Shown piece after piece: positions 8,422-16,600 of a DNA stretch of 64,000 nt; position 1 is the first letter of the stretch, and every line of letters begins with the position of its first letter. Location: positions 3,968,001-4,032,000 of the forward strand of contig NZ_CP154857.1 in assembly GCF_039614715.1 (NCBI RefSeq), written 5' to 3'. The position numbers were made by a program, and so were the translations under genes. This DNA comes from Microbacterium sp. AZCO (GTDB lineage Bacteria; Actinomycetota; Actinomycetes; Actinomycetales; Microbacteriaceae). The notes below the pieces were generated by a model, which ran no database searches, had not been told where the DNA came from, and was given only the letters and a program-made list of their open reading frames with translations.

Positions 8422-9657
8422 TCACACCGTCTGGAACGGCACGTCGTCGTACGCGAAGCCCAGCTGGGCCTGCCCGATCGTGCCGAGGTAGTCGATCGTG
8501 TCCCGGATGCGCGGACTCACGCCCGGCGCGGCGGTGAGCGGCGACGGGGTCAGGCCGCCGCCGGGAGCGGTCGTCGGGCGGGGTGCGGCGAGGGGCCCGC
8601 CCCACGGCCACAGCTTGTCGGCGAGGCGGTGCCCCGGGAGCGTCGACGAGGGGTCGAACGCGCGGGCCGCCTGCGGGTCGTGGCGCTTGAACGCCCACTG
8701 CCACTTCGCCCACAGCCGGTCGACGTTGCAGTGCAGCAGGAAGAACAGGGGGTCCTGCGGGGCCGTCGCGGGATCGGTGATGACACCGCTGATGTGCGCC
8801 ATGTGCGCGCGGCCGTGCGGGTTGCCCTGCATGATCCGGAAGCCGGCGTACTGGGCCGAGGGCGCGCCGCCGAGCGCGAGCGTCTCCTGTTCGGAGCGCA
8901 CCAGCGGCACGGTCTGGGGGCCGACGCCCGGCCCTCGCTCGACGCCCGGCAGGTTCCCCGCGACCCAGGCGCGCAGGGGATTGCCCGTCGTGAACTGCAC
9001 GCGGTCCTGGGGTCCGGGTACGCCCATGAACGAGCGGGTGAAGACGTTCGGCGCGGCGCGGTCGAAGCGCCAGTACGGCAGCGCGACCTCGCCGTCGATC
9101 TTCTGCAGCTCGCGCTCGAGGTCGAGCAGATAGATCCGGTGCCACGGCAGGAAGCCGGCCCCGCCGTGCGCCTCCCGGTCGGGCGGGCCGCCCACGTGCA
9201 TGTCGCGGAAGTCCATGAACCGGCCACTCGCCGCGCCGTTGAGCATCGCGAACGCCCGCAGGAACCGGTCGCGCTCGGCCGTCGACAGCGTGTCCGCGTT
9301 CTTGCGCACGCGCACCATGGTCGGGTGGCTCGCCTGCAGCGCGTTCGTCGTGCGGTCGCGCACCTCGATCGTGACGTCGCCGAAGCGCGTGCTCGCGGCC
9401 GGGAACGCCCCGCCGATCCAGACGCTCACGGCCGAGCCGTTCGCGGGCAGATCCAGATCGATGGATGCCGCGCCCGCGTGCGTGACCGCGTCGGCGAACA
9501 GCAGCCTTCCTCCGCCCGCGGCGCTTCGCGCCGACACCGTCACCTGCGCCGGCTGCACCTGTGCGGGCGTGACCGCGAGCTTCACCTCGACGGGCCGCCA
9601 CGTGACGTACGCACGCTGACGCTCGTCGTACCGCGGAAATGTCACGCTGACGCTCAC
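8422..9657 (-). CDS. Tyrosinase-like type 3 copper oxidase
   Basis: A 411-residue protein with the tyrosinase central domain: CuA ligands H154, H164 and H173 (DMHVGG, AHGG, LPWHRIY) and CuB ligands H281, H285 and H309 (HGRAH and DPLFFLLHCNVDRLW). Such enzymes oxidise phenols to o-diphenols and quinones with O2. The N-terminal 115 residues look like a separate beta-sandwich, and a Pro-rich C-terminal tail could act as a lid. No signal peptide is seen. The GTG start is preceded by a G-rich ribosome site. The CuB half reads LLHCN where HHxN is typical, so activity may differ from classic tyrosinase. It heads the tyrosinase, HEAT, SCO1-like operon. Confidence 0.85.
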   Translation of the reverse strand: MSVSVTFPRYDERQRAYVTWRPVEVKLAVTPAQVQPAQVTVSARSAAGGGRLLFADAVTHAGAASIDLDLPANGSAVSVWIGGAFPAASTRFGDVTIEVRDRTTNALQASHPTMVRVRKNADTLSTAERDRFLRAFAMLNGAASGRFMDFRDMHVGGPPDREAHGGAGFLPWHRIYLLDLERELQKIDGEVALPYWRFDRAAPNVFTRSFMGVPGPQDRVQFTTGNPLRAWVAGNLPGVERGPGVGPQTVPLVRSEQETLALGGAPSAQYAGFRIMQGNPHGRAHMAHISGVITDPATAPQDPLFFLLHCNVDRLWAKWQWAFKRHDPQAARAFDPSSTLPGHRLADKLWPWGGPLAAPRPTTAPGGGLTPSPLTAAPGVSPRIRDTIDYLGTIGQAQLGFAYDDVPFQTV

Positions 9658-9698
9658 AGCACCCCCCGATGCCCGGTCTTCTTCGACCTCCGCGCATC

Positions 9699-9704
9699 AG
9701 GGTA
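9699..9704 (-). promoter_or_regulatory. Promoter -10 box of tyrosinase operon
   Basis: On the minus strand TACCCT lies 17 bases after TCGACC, a plausible -35. Transcription would begin about 35-40 bases before the GTG. Confidence 0.4.
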
Positions 9705-9750
9705 GCCCCGCGCCTGCGCCGGGTCGAGAGCGCTTAAGCAATCCCGGGGG

Positions 9751-9780
9751 TTGACCGGGCACCCGCGGGGGCGCTTGCAT
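9751..9780 (+). promoter_or_regulatory. Promoter of PPDK-N-like gene
   Basis: TTGACC at 9751-9756 is a good -35. With an 18-base spacer it pairs with TTGCAT at 9775-9780. The leader would be about 26 bases. It is back to back with the tyrosinase promoter, so the two operons share one control region. Confidence 0.35.
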
Positions 9781-9812
9781 CGGTGCGGGGGAATCGCGAG
9801 AGGACGGGGCGG

Positions 9813-12101
9813 ATGACGGGATTCCTGGCGCGGGTGCGCGCCGAGGCGGCGGAGGCAGAGGCGGAGGCGGGGGCAGCGGCGCCGGCACCTGCTCGGGATG
9901 CGGCACCGCGCGGGCTCCTCGGCGGCATCGCGAACGACGACACGACGATCCTGCCACGGCCGGTGCCGCATCACGTCCCCCTCGTGCCCGTCCCGCACCG
10001 CGAGGGCGTGCTGCCGCTCGCGATCGACCTGCTCGACTCCGCCGAGACGTTCACCGCGATCTCGACCGTCGCGGGCGACCTCGTCGCGAACGGACGGGTC
10101 GCGAAGTTCCTCATCGACCGACGCGATCTCGCCGCGCCCGTCGTGCGGTTCGTCAACGGCAACTTCCTGCAGGGCGGCGAGGTGCCCGACGCCGCGAAGT
10201 ACCACTACTACTTCGCGCAGGCCGCGTACGGCATCCCTGAGTCCCTCGACGAGTTCAACAGCGTCACCTACTTCACGCAGGACAAGCGCTACATCGCCGG
10301 CACCGTGCGCACCTACCTCATCGGCGACAGCGCCGAGCCGGTGTACGGGCTGCAGTTCTACCCGCAGGACCTCATCCGCGAGCAGCTCGTCGTCGACGCG
10401 ATCACGCTCCTCCTGGCCGCCATCCCGATCGCCGGAGCATCCTTCGCCTTCGTCCCGACGGGCTCGCAGCAGACGACGGCGACCGTCGCCGATCGCCTCT
10501 CCGAGCTGGGCGCGCCCGTGCTGCCGATCGACCGCATCCTCGACGGCATCCGGTACATCCCGCTCAACACGGGGGAGGCGTGGGGGTACCTGCGCATCTT
10601 CCCGCCCGACAACGACGATCTCTCCCCAGCCGACATCCCCGTGTTCGACGAGCTGCCGCTCGATCTCTCCGTCGTCGCGGGCGTGCTGACCCACGCCGTG
10701 CAGGACACCAACTCGCACGTGAACCTCAAATCCAAAGAGCGCCAGACGCCGAATGCCGTGCTCCGGGATGCCGCACCCGACCACCCCCGGCTCGCGCCGT
10801 TCGCCGGTCAGCCCGTGCACTTCGTCGTGGGCAAGGACGACTTCGTGCTGGAGGCATCCACCGACGACGTCGTGAAGGCCAAGCTCGCCGAGCGCACCGA
10901 CCGTCCGCTGCAGACTCTGACCTGGCAGCCCGAGACGGCCCTGCGCTCGTTCACCGAGCTCGCGTCGGGCACCCCGCAGGCGGCGAAGGCCGCCGCGGCG
11001 CGGTACGGGTCGAAGGCGGCGAACCTCGGCTTCCTCGCGCACCGGTCGGTGCTGGGGAGGGTGACGGATGCCGCGAGCCCGAGCGGCACGCGCGGCTACG
11101 ACCTCGTGCCGCAGGGGTTCGCCGTGCCGCTGCAGGCGTACCGCGACTTCATCGACCACCCGCCGAACTCCGACGTGAAGGCGCTCATCGATGCCTTCGT
11201 CGACGACGAGCAGGCCGGGCGCCTGACGCCGAAGCAGCGGGTGAGGCGCGTCGAGGAGATCCAGGACGGCATCATGGCCGCATCCTTCCCGCCCGGCGCC
11301 CTCGAGGCCGTGCGGGCGAAGCTCGACGCGGTGCTGCCCGGTGTGAAGAAGGTCAAGGTGCGCTCGAGCGCCAACGCGGAGGACGTCAAGGGCTTCGACG
11401 GCGCGGGCCTCTACGACAGCTACGCGGCCGACACGACCAAGCGGGACCGCCCGATCGGGCCGTGCATCGTCGAGGAGGACGCCGCGTCCGACGGCGAGGT
11501 CAAGCGCAAGGTCAGGCCGAAGTCGGTCGGCTGCGCCATCAAGGCCGTCTACGCGAGCCTGTGGAACAAGCGCGCGGTCGAGGAGCGGTCGTTCGCGCGC
11601 ATCGATCAGACGTCGGTCGCGATGGGGCTCGCCATCCTGCCCGTCTACGACACGGAGTCGGAGGTCGCGGCGAACGCCGTCATCGTGACCCGCGTGCTCA
11701 ACAGCGACGAGCTCTACGGCTATTCGCTGTCGGTGCAGCTGGGCGACAACCTCGTGACGAACCCCGACCCGGGCACCTACTCCGAGGTCACGGTCGCCGG
11801 GTTCTACGGCGACGACGAGCCGATGAGCCTGTCGATCACGCGCTTCGCGAAGCCGACGCCCGACGCACCCGTGCGGACCGAGCCCGTGCTTCCGCCGGAG
11901 CGCATGGTCGAGCTCGTCGACCTCGCCAAGCGCATCGAGCGCGCGTACTGCCGCGCGACACCCGGGTACTTCCGCGGTGGCTGCGCGAACGTCGCGGGTG
12001 CGAACGGTGAGGAGAAGGAGAACTCGCTCGACCTCGAGGTGAAGATCCTCGAGAACGGGCACCTCGTCATGAAGCAGGTGCGCGAGTTCGGCGGGCGCTG
12101 A
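9813..12101 (+). CDS. PEP/pyruvate-binding (PPDK N-terminal-like) ATP-grasp protein
   Basis: A 762-residue protein from ATG; an in-frame GTG lies 30 bases upstream. Its C-terminal 370 residues resemble the nucleotide-binding N-terminal domain of pyruvate phosphate dikinase and PEP synthase: GSKAANLGFL near residue 399 and KVRSSANAEDVKGFDGAGLYD near 515. The phosphohistidine swivelling domain and PEP barrel are absent, so it cannot be a full dikinase. The first 380 residues match nothing I recognise; they are preceded by an Ala/Glu-rich stretch. It is followed 86 bp later by the CHAT and MBL genes. It may phosphorylate or adenylate a partner; the function is unknown. Confidence 0.65.
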   Translation: MTGFLARVRAEAAEAEAEAGAAAPAPARDAAPRGLLGGIANDDTTILPRPVPHHVPLVPVPHREGVLPLAIDLLDSAETFTAISTVAGDLVANGRVAKFLIDRRDLAAPVVRFVNGNFLQGGEVPDAAKYHYYFAQAAYGIPESLDEFNSVTYFTQDKRYIAGTVRTYLIGDSAEPVYGLQFYPQDLIREQLVVDAITLLLAAIPIAGASFAFVPTGSQQTTATVADRLSELGAPVLPIDRILDGIRYIPLNTGEAWGYLRIFPPDNDDLSPADIPVFDELPLDLSVVAGVLTHAVQDTNSHVNLKSKERQTPNAVLRDAAPDHPRLAPFAGQPVHFVVGKDDFVLEASTDDVVKAKLAERTDRPLQTLTWQPETALRSFTELASGTPQAAKAAAARYGSKAANLGFLAHRSVLGRVTDAASPSGTRGYDLVPQGFAVPLQAYRDFIDHPPNSDVKALIDAFVDDEQAGRLTPKQRVRRVEEIQDGIMAASFPPGALEAVRAKLDAVLPGVKKVKVRSSANAEDVKGFDGAGLYDSYAADTTKRDRPIGPCIVEEDAASDGEVKRKVRPKSVGCAIKAVYASLWNKRAVEERSFARIDQTSVAMGLAILPVYDTESEVAANAVIVTRVLNSDELYGYSLSVQLGDNLVTNPDPGTYSEVTVAGFYGDDEPMSLSITRFAKPTPDAPVRTEPVLPPERMVELVDLAKRIERAYCRATPGYFRGGCANVAGANGEEKENSLDLEVKILENGHLVMKQVREFGGR

Positions 12102-12138
12102 GCCCGCGGCGAGCCTGTCGCGGGGCGGCGGGCCGCGC

Positions 12139-12144
12139 TATCTT
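12139..12144 (+). promoter_or_regulatory. Putative -10 box of CHAT-MBL operon
   Basis: TATCTT followed by GAGCGC places a start site near 12151 and gives a leader of about 37 bases before the GTG. Just upstream, CCCGCG and CGCGGG (12103-12108 and 12119-12124) could form a small hairpin after the previous gene. Confidence 0.35.
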
Positions 12145-12187
12145 GAGCGCATCGGGGTGATCCGCTTTCGCAGCCCGGGGGTGCGGA

Positions 12188-14794
12188 GTGTCAGAGCCAT
12201 ACCGACCGCCGCTCACGCGCGTCGACGTCGAGAGCTGGGCCGCGCCCGCCGTGGACCCGGTGGCGGCGGCCGCCGCAGCCGTCGCGCGCGGCATCGACCC
12301 CGCGGCGCCGGCGCTCGGAGCGCCGCCGGGAGAGGTCGCCGGGTTCGTGGACTGGATTCCTCGCGCCACCCCGGGCGTTCTGCCGCTCGTCCCGCGACTG
12401 GTGACGCCCTGGAACCCGGACAGCCCGGCCCGTGCCATCCTCGCCCCGGTCCGCCTCGCGATCCGCGCGCCGATCGTCCCCGCCGAGGTGGTGCCGACGC
12501 TGCTCGAATGCCCCGGGGTGGGCTCGGTCGTGCTGCCGGTCACCCGGGCACCCGACGCCCTGCGCCGGCGGTCGTGGAACTGGCCGTTCCGGCTCGGGGT
12601 CGCCGACGACGCCCTCCGCGACGCGCTCGAGCGTGGACGCCAGGGCGGCCCCGTGCCCGCGGAGCTCGTCGAGATCGTCGATGTGCGCGACGATCCCGCC
12701 GCCGTCGACCTGCTCGCCCTGCGGACGGATCCGGCCGGCGCTGCCGCCTTCCTCGAAGCCCACGGCACGATCGCCAACGGGGTCGTCTGCCTCGAGGCAT
12801 CGACTCTCCCCTGGCGCATCGACGACGCGCGCCTCGCGCTCGTCCGGGCCCTCTCGTCCGCCGTGCTGACGGCCATCGCGACGACGGATGAGGGGATGGA
12901 TGCCGCGTCCGCGGCGCTCCTCGCGACGGTGCGGTTCTTCTCGCACGCGCACCCGATCGACGTGGCGCTCACGGCCGGGTTCGGGCGCAGCATCCTGATC
13001 TCGGCCGAGACCGATGCGATCGCCGACGTGACCCTTCCCGGGCTCATCCAGACCTCCGCGGACGCCGTCCGGAGCGATCTCGCGGCGCTCGCCGGCGCAT
13101 CCGGCCTGCTCGGCGCGCCCGAACCCCTCGAGGGACTGCCTCCCGACGCGGTCGACGAGTTGGCGCGGCTCGTGACGGGTGTCTTCGATCACGAGTCGGG
13201 CGAGGCCTTCGAGGCCGCCGATCTGCAGACCCGGCTCGACACCGCCATCGACGCCGCCGCGACCCCCCGCTTCCTCCAGGCGACGATCGGGTCCGACAAC
13301 GTGCTCCACGGGGGTGCGAACGCCGTCGACGTCTTCCTCGGGCCGCCCGAGGAGGGCGCGCTGCAGGGCGCGGCTGTGCCGAACTCGCTGCTGGGCTTCG
13401 ACGATCCGGCCGTCGACTCGGCGCGCCTCACCGTCGTGCTCGCGCCTCTCGAGCCGCCCGGCGATCCCGTGCGCGGCGAGCTCGACGTGCCGCGGGTGGG
13501 CCGTTCGCCGAATCTGCGGCTTGTCTGGCAGCTGCCCGACCGCGGTCTCGTCCAGGCGCGGCTGCTCGTCCTCCATCGCAATCGCGTGCTGCAGACCGCG
13601 CGGATCACGGGACGCGTCGGCGAGGTCGCCGAGCTCGACGACCGCATCGTGCTGTGGGAGCAGACCGGCCGGCTCGACGAGCGGACGCCGTTCGACCGCA
13701 CCTTCGTGCTCAACCACGACGCCAGGGGCGAGTCGCGCGTCGTGAGCCACGCCGACGGCGCGACGACGATCCAGGCGCTGGAGGAGCTCGGGCCGCCGAC
13801 CGACCGCATCCGCGATCACCTCTTGCGTGCCACGCAGCTCACCTCGACGGGCAAGCGGGCGGAGGAGGCGGCTCGCAAGATCCTCATCGACGTCGCGATC
13901 GAGGGCAACGACCTGTACGGCATCTTGTCCGATCATCTGGACCGGTTCCGGGATGCCCGGCGCATCCAGATCGTGACGGCGAGGTCGGGCCGGTTCCTCC
14001 CGCTCGAGCTCGTCTACGACCGTCCAGCGCCCGGCCTCGACGCCGCGCTGTGCCCGAACTGGACCGAGGGGAAGGAGTGCGGCGATCACTGCTTCCGAGA
14101 CGCCGACGACATCTCCATCGTGTGCCCGTCGGTGTTCTGGGGCATGAGCCGCACGATCGAGCGTCAGCACGCCTCGCTCGCGGGGCCGGACGGCAACGCG
14201 TTCGTCGTCTCGGCGACTCCGACCCGTCGACGGCGGACTCTCACGGTCACGCGTGCTCTGCTCGCGGCGAGCCAGAAGGTGCGCGACAGTGACGTCGTCG
14301 ACACGGCCACGGCGCTCGGCGGGGCGACGCGCGCCATCACGTGGGACGACTGGACGACCGACCTCAGCGCGGCCCGCACGGATTTCCTCGTGCTCATGCC
14401 GCACACCGACCCCAAGGCCGGAAGCCTCGAGATCTCGGCGCAGCTCCTGCGGACGGGACAGATCGAGGCGCGGCACGTGACGGGCGGACAGGACGTCACG
14501 CCGGTCGTGGTGCTCTTCGGCTGCGACACGGCGGGGTCGAAGGAGGACCCGGCCGGGTACGCCACCCGGTTCCTCGCGAAGGGCGCCGGCGTCGTCTTCT
14601 CGACCTTGACGCTGCTGCTCGGCCGGCATGCGGCGCAGATGTCGCAGCGGCTCGCGACGCTCCTGAAGGACCCGTCGCGCAAGGCGGCGCCGCTCGGCGA
14701 CCTCGTGACGGAGTTCCGCCGCGATGCGGTGCGGGCCGGACTCATCAGCGCGATCGCCGTGACCGCGTACGGCGACGCCGACTGGAGGATGTGA
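12188..14794 (+). CDS. CHAT-domain (caspase-like) protein
   Basis: An 868-residue protein. The C-terminal part (about 600-868) fits a CHAT cysteine protease: catalytic His H739 in VLMPHTD and Cys C779 in VLFGCDTAGS, followed by a hydrophobic strand and helix (GAGVVFSTLTLL) typical of the fold. The rest, about 600 residues, is mixed alpha/beta with no family I recognise and probably senses a ligand or partner. It includes a cluster of cysteines (CPNWTEGKECGDHC) near residue 625 that could bind zinc. There is no signal peptide. The stop is one base from the MBL start, so the two proteins are very likely co-made. CHAT proteases commonly sit in bacterial immunity and regulated-death systems. Confidence 0.65.
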   Translation: MSEPYRPPLTRVDVESWAAPAVDPVAAAAAAVARGIDPAAPALGAPPGEVAGFVDWIPRATPGVLPLVPRLVTPWNPDSPARAILAPVRLAIRAPIVPAEVVPTLLECPGVGSVVLPVTRAPDALRRRSWNWPFRLGVADDALRDALERGRQGGPVPAELVEIVDVRDDPAAVDLLALRTDPAGAAAFLEAHGTIANGVVCLEASTLPWRIDDARLALVRALSSAVLTAIATTDEGMDAASAALLATVRFFSHAHPIDVALTAGFGRSILISAETDAIADVTLPGLIQTSADAVRSDLAALAGASGLLGAPEPLEGLPPDAVDELARLVTGVFDHESGEAFEAADLQTRLDTAIDAAATPRFLQATIGSDNVLHGGANAVDVFLGPPEEGALQGAAVPNSLLGFDDPAVDSARLTVVLAPLEPPGDPVRGELDVPRVGRSPNLRLVWQLPDRGLVQARLLVLHRNRVLQTARITGRVGEVAELDDRIVLWEQTGRLDERTPFDRTFVLNHDARGESRVVSHADGATTIQALEELGPPTDRIRDHLLRATQLTSTGKRAEEAARKILIDVAIEGNDLYGILSDHLDRFRDARRIQIVTARSGRFLPLELVYDRPAPGLDAALCPNWTEGKECGDHCFRDADDISIVCPSVFWGMSRTIERQHASLAGPDGNAFVVSATPTRRRRTLTVTRALLAASQKVRDSDVVDTATALGGATRAITWDDWTTDLSAARTDFLVLMPHTDPKAGSLEISAQLLRTGQIEARHVTGGQDVTPVVVLFGCDTAGSKEDPAGYATRFLAKGAGVVFSTLTLLLGRHAAQMSQRLATLLKDPSRKAAPLGDLVTEFRRDAVRAGLISAIAVTAYGDADWRM

Positions 14795-14795
14795 G

Positions 14796-15860
14796 ATGTT
14801 CACGATCGAGCTGCTCCCCGCGCAGCGGGGCGATGCGCTGTGGATCACCTACGGCGAGGGCGACGACCTGCATCACGTCGTCGTCGACGCCGGCCCGCTC
14901 GAGACGATCCCCACCGTCGTCCCCGAGCTCGAGCGGCGCATCTCGGCGCTGCCCGGCACGGCCGACAAGATCGACCTGCTCGTCTCGACCCACATCGACG
15001 CCGACCACATCCAGGGGATCGTCGCGCTGCTGTCCGATCCGAGGCGGGTGCCGGTGTTCCGCGACGTGTGGTTCAACGGGTTCCACCACTATCAGCCCGA
15101 GGTGCTCGGCGGCGTCGACGCGGAGATGGTGACGGGGTCGCTCGCGCAGCATCCCGATCACTGGAACCACGCCTTCGACGGCGGCGCCGTCATGATCCCC
15201 GACGACGGGCCGCTGCCGACCCGCACGCTCGCCGGCGGCCTGACGATGACGGTGCTCGCGCCCGACCGGGCCGCGATGGCCAAGCTCGTGCCGGAGTGGG
15301 AGGAGGCCTGCCGCAAGGCGGGCGTGCTGCCCGGCGGCGGTGCGCCGATCGTCAAGAAGGGGTTCATCCGCGAGGGCCTGCTGGGCGGGTTCGACCCCGA
15401 TCTGCTCGCGGCGTCGCGGTTCAGCGCCGACCCGAGCGCGCCGAACAACTCCGGCATCGCGCTGCTCGCGGAGTACGACGGCAAGCGCGTACTGCTCCTC
15501 GGCGACTCGGGTGCGAAGCCCGTGCTCGCGGCGCTCGACCGGCTCGAGCCCCGCCCGCACCGCTTCGACGCCGTCAAGGTCGGCCACCACGGCTCCCGCC
15601 GCAACACGAGCCTCGAGTTCGCCCAGGCCGTGCAGGCGAGGAAGTGGCTCGTGTCGACCGACGGCGCGAAGTTCGGGCATCCCGATCCGGAGGCGATCGC
15701 CCGCATCGTCGTGGGACAGCAGAAGCCGCCGACCTTCGCCTTCAACTACGTGACGCCGTTCATCACCGACGTCGTCGCGGGAGCCGGCGAGCGCTACCGG
15801 GTGCAGCTGCCGCGGAAGAAGGGGCCGGGCTACACCGAGGGGATCGTCGTCACGGTGTGA
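14796..15860 (+). CDS. ComEC-like metallo-beta-lactamase-fold hydrolase
   Basis: A 354-residue soluble MBL-fold protein. Metal ligands are visible: STHIDADHIQG (H66, D68, D70, H71), D237 in LLLGDSG and H264/H265 in KVGHHGS, with H295 in FGHPDPEA. The order and the KVGHHGS motif match the ComEC/Rec2 C-terminal group, which acts on phosphodiesters, but no membrane part is present. The ATG has GGAGG seven bases upstream, inside the end of the CHAT gene. Pairing of a lone ComEC-like MBL with a CHAT protease suggests a two-component effector or signalling system, with the MBL as nuclease or messenger-degrading partner. Confidence 0.75.
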   Translation: MFTIELLPAQRGDALWITYGEGDDLHHVVVDAGPLETIPTVVPELERRISALPGTADKIDLLVSTHIDADHIQGIVALLSDPRRVPVFRDVWFNGFHHYQPEVLGGVDAEMVTGSLAQHPDHWNHAFDGGAVMIPDDGPLPTRTLAGGLTMTVLAPDRAAMAKLVPEWEEACRKAGVLPGGGAPIVKKGFIREGLLGGFDPDLLAASRFSADPSAPNNSGIALLAEYDGKRVLLLGDSGAKPVLAALDRLEPRPHRFDAVKVGHHGSRRNTSLEFAQAVQARKWLVSTDGAKFGHPDPEAIARIVVGQQKPPTFAFNYVTPFITDVVAGAGERYRVQLPRKKGPGYTEGIVVTV

Positions 15861-15872
15861 GCGTCCCGCGGC

Positions 15873-15878
15873 TACCGT
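15873..15878 (+). promoter_or_regulatory. Leaderless -10 box for TetR gene
   Basis: TACCGT, then GGACGC, then GTG. Spacing to the start codon is exactly six bases and no ribosome site exists, so a leaderless mRNA is likely. Confidence 0.55.
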
Positions 15879-15884
15879 GGACGC

Positions 15885-16535
15885 GTGGCTACCGGGCAGC
15901 GCAAGGGCACGTACGAGAAGGGCCGGCTCCGCCGGGAGGCGATCGTGGATGCCGCGACCGACCGCTTCGTCGAGGTCGGATACCTGCGCGCCTCCCTCGC
16001 GCAGATCGCCGCCGACGTGGGCATCACCGAGGGCGGGCTGCTGCACCACTTCCCCTCGCGGATGCACCTGCTCGTCGCGGTGCTCGACCGCCGCCTCGCG
16101 CGGACGGCCGAGTGGTGGCAGGCGGAGGACGTCGAGGGCGACCCGGTCGGCGTCATGAAGCGGATCATCCGGACGGGCAGACAGCTCACCGCCGAGCCGG
16201 GGCTCATCGAGCTGTTCGTCAAGATCGGCGCGGAGGCCGCCGATCCGACGAGCCCCGCGCACGAGCTGTACGCCGAGCGCTACGCCGATGTCATCCAGTC
16301 CGCCGCGCGCGAGATCGCGTCGGGTGTCGACGCCGGATACTTCCGCGACGACCTCGACCCCGTGCGAATCGCCCGGGAGGTCATCGCCGTGTCCGACGGG
16401 TTGCAGCTGCAGTGGGTTCTCGCGGGCGGGGAGCTCGACCTCGTCGAGGGCATCCGGGCGCACGCGATCGGGCTCGCGGAGCGGATCGTGGTGGAGCCGC
16501 ACCGCGATCGCATCGGGGAGCTGCGAACGACGTGA
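15885..16535 (+). CDS. TetR-family regulator beside GH78 gene
   Basis: A 216-residue repressor. The N-terminal helix-turn-helix reads AIVDAATDRFVEVGYLRASLAQIAADVGITEGG with LHHFPSR at its end (residues about 17-62), typical of TetR. The C-terminal ligand domain is helical. The gene lies 65 bp before the rhamnosidase gene, in the same direction, and a candidate operator sits in front of the rhamnosidase. This makes it the likely local repressor, responsive to a released sugar or aglycone. Confidence 0.8.
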   Translation: MATGQRKGTYEKGRLRREAIVDAATDRFVEVGYLRASLAQIAADVGITEGGLLHHFPSRMHLLVAVLDRRLARTAEWWQAEDVEGDPVGVMKRIIRTGRQLTAEPGLIELFVKIGAEAADPTSPAHELYAERYADVIQSAAREIASGVDAGYFRDDLDPVRIAREVIAVSDGLQLQWVLAGGELDLVEGIRAHAIGLAERIVVEPHRDRIGELRTT

Positions 16536-16540
16536 ACGGC

Positions 16541-16559
16541 CCTCCCGGCCAGCGGGAGG
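16541..16559 (+). terminator. Hairpin after TetR gene
   Basis: CCTCCC-GGCCAGC-GGGAGG, a 6-bp GC stem just after the TetR stop, followed by ATAGAAA. A weak terminator between TetR and the rhamnosidase promoter is plausible. Confidence 0.35.
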
Positions 16560-16561
16560 AT

Positions 16562-16586
16562 AGAAACCGAGGACACTAGGTTTTCT
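16562..16586 (+). promoter_or_regulatory. Candidate TetR operator before GH78
   Basis: AGAAACC and GGTTTTCT form an imperfect inverted repeat around GAGGACACTA. It directly precedes the -10 box at 16589, so a bound repressor would cover the -35 region. Confidence 0.4.
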
Positions 16587-16588
16587 GT

Positions 16589-16594
16589 TACCGT
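16589..16594 (+). promoter_or_regulatory. Leaderless -10 box for GH78 gene
   Basis: TACCGT, CGGCGC, GTG: the same box and six-base spacing as the TetR gene upstream. No ribosome site is present. Confidence 0.55.
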
Positions 16595-16600
16595 CGGCGC

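Noticed and set aside
9813-12101. Assignment of the ATP-grasp protein as pyruvate phosphate dikinase or PEP synthase
   Set aside because: The phosphohistidine domain and the PEP-binding barrel are missing and the N-terminal half is unrelated.
12191-14848. Long open frames opposite to the CHAT gene and many other genes
   Set aside because: In very GC-rich DNA, antisense frames stay open by chance; their translations are Arg/Gly/His-rich without motifs, while the plus-strand product has recognisable domains.
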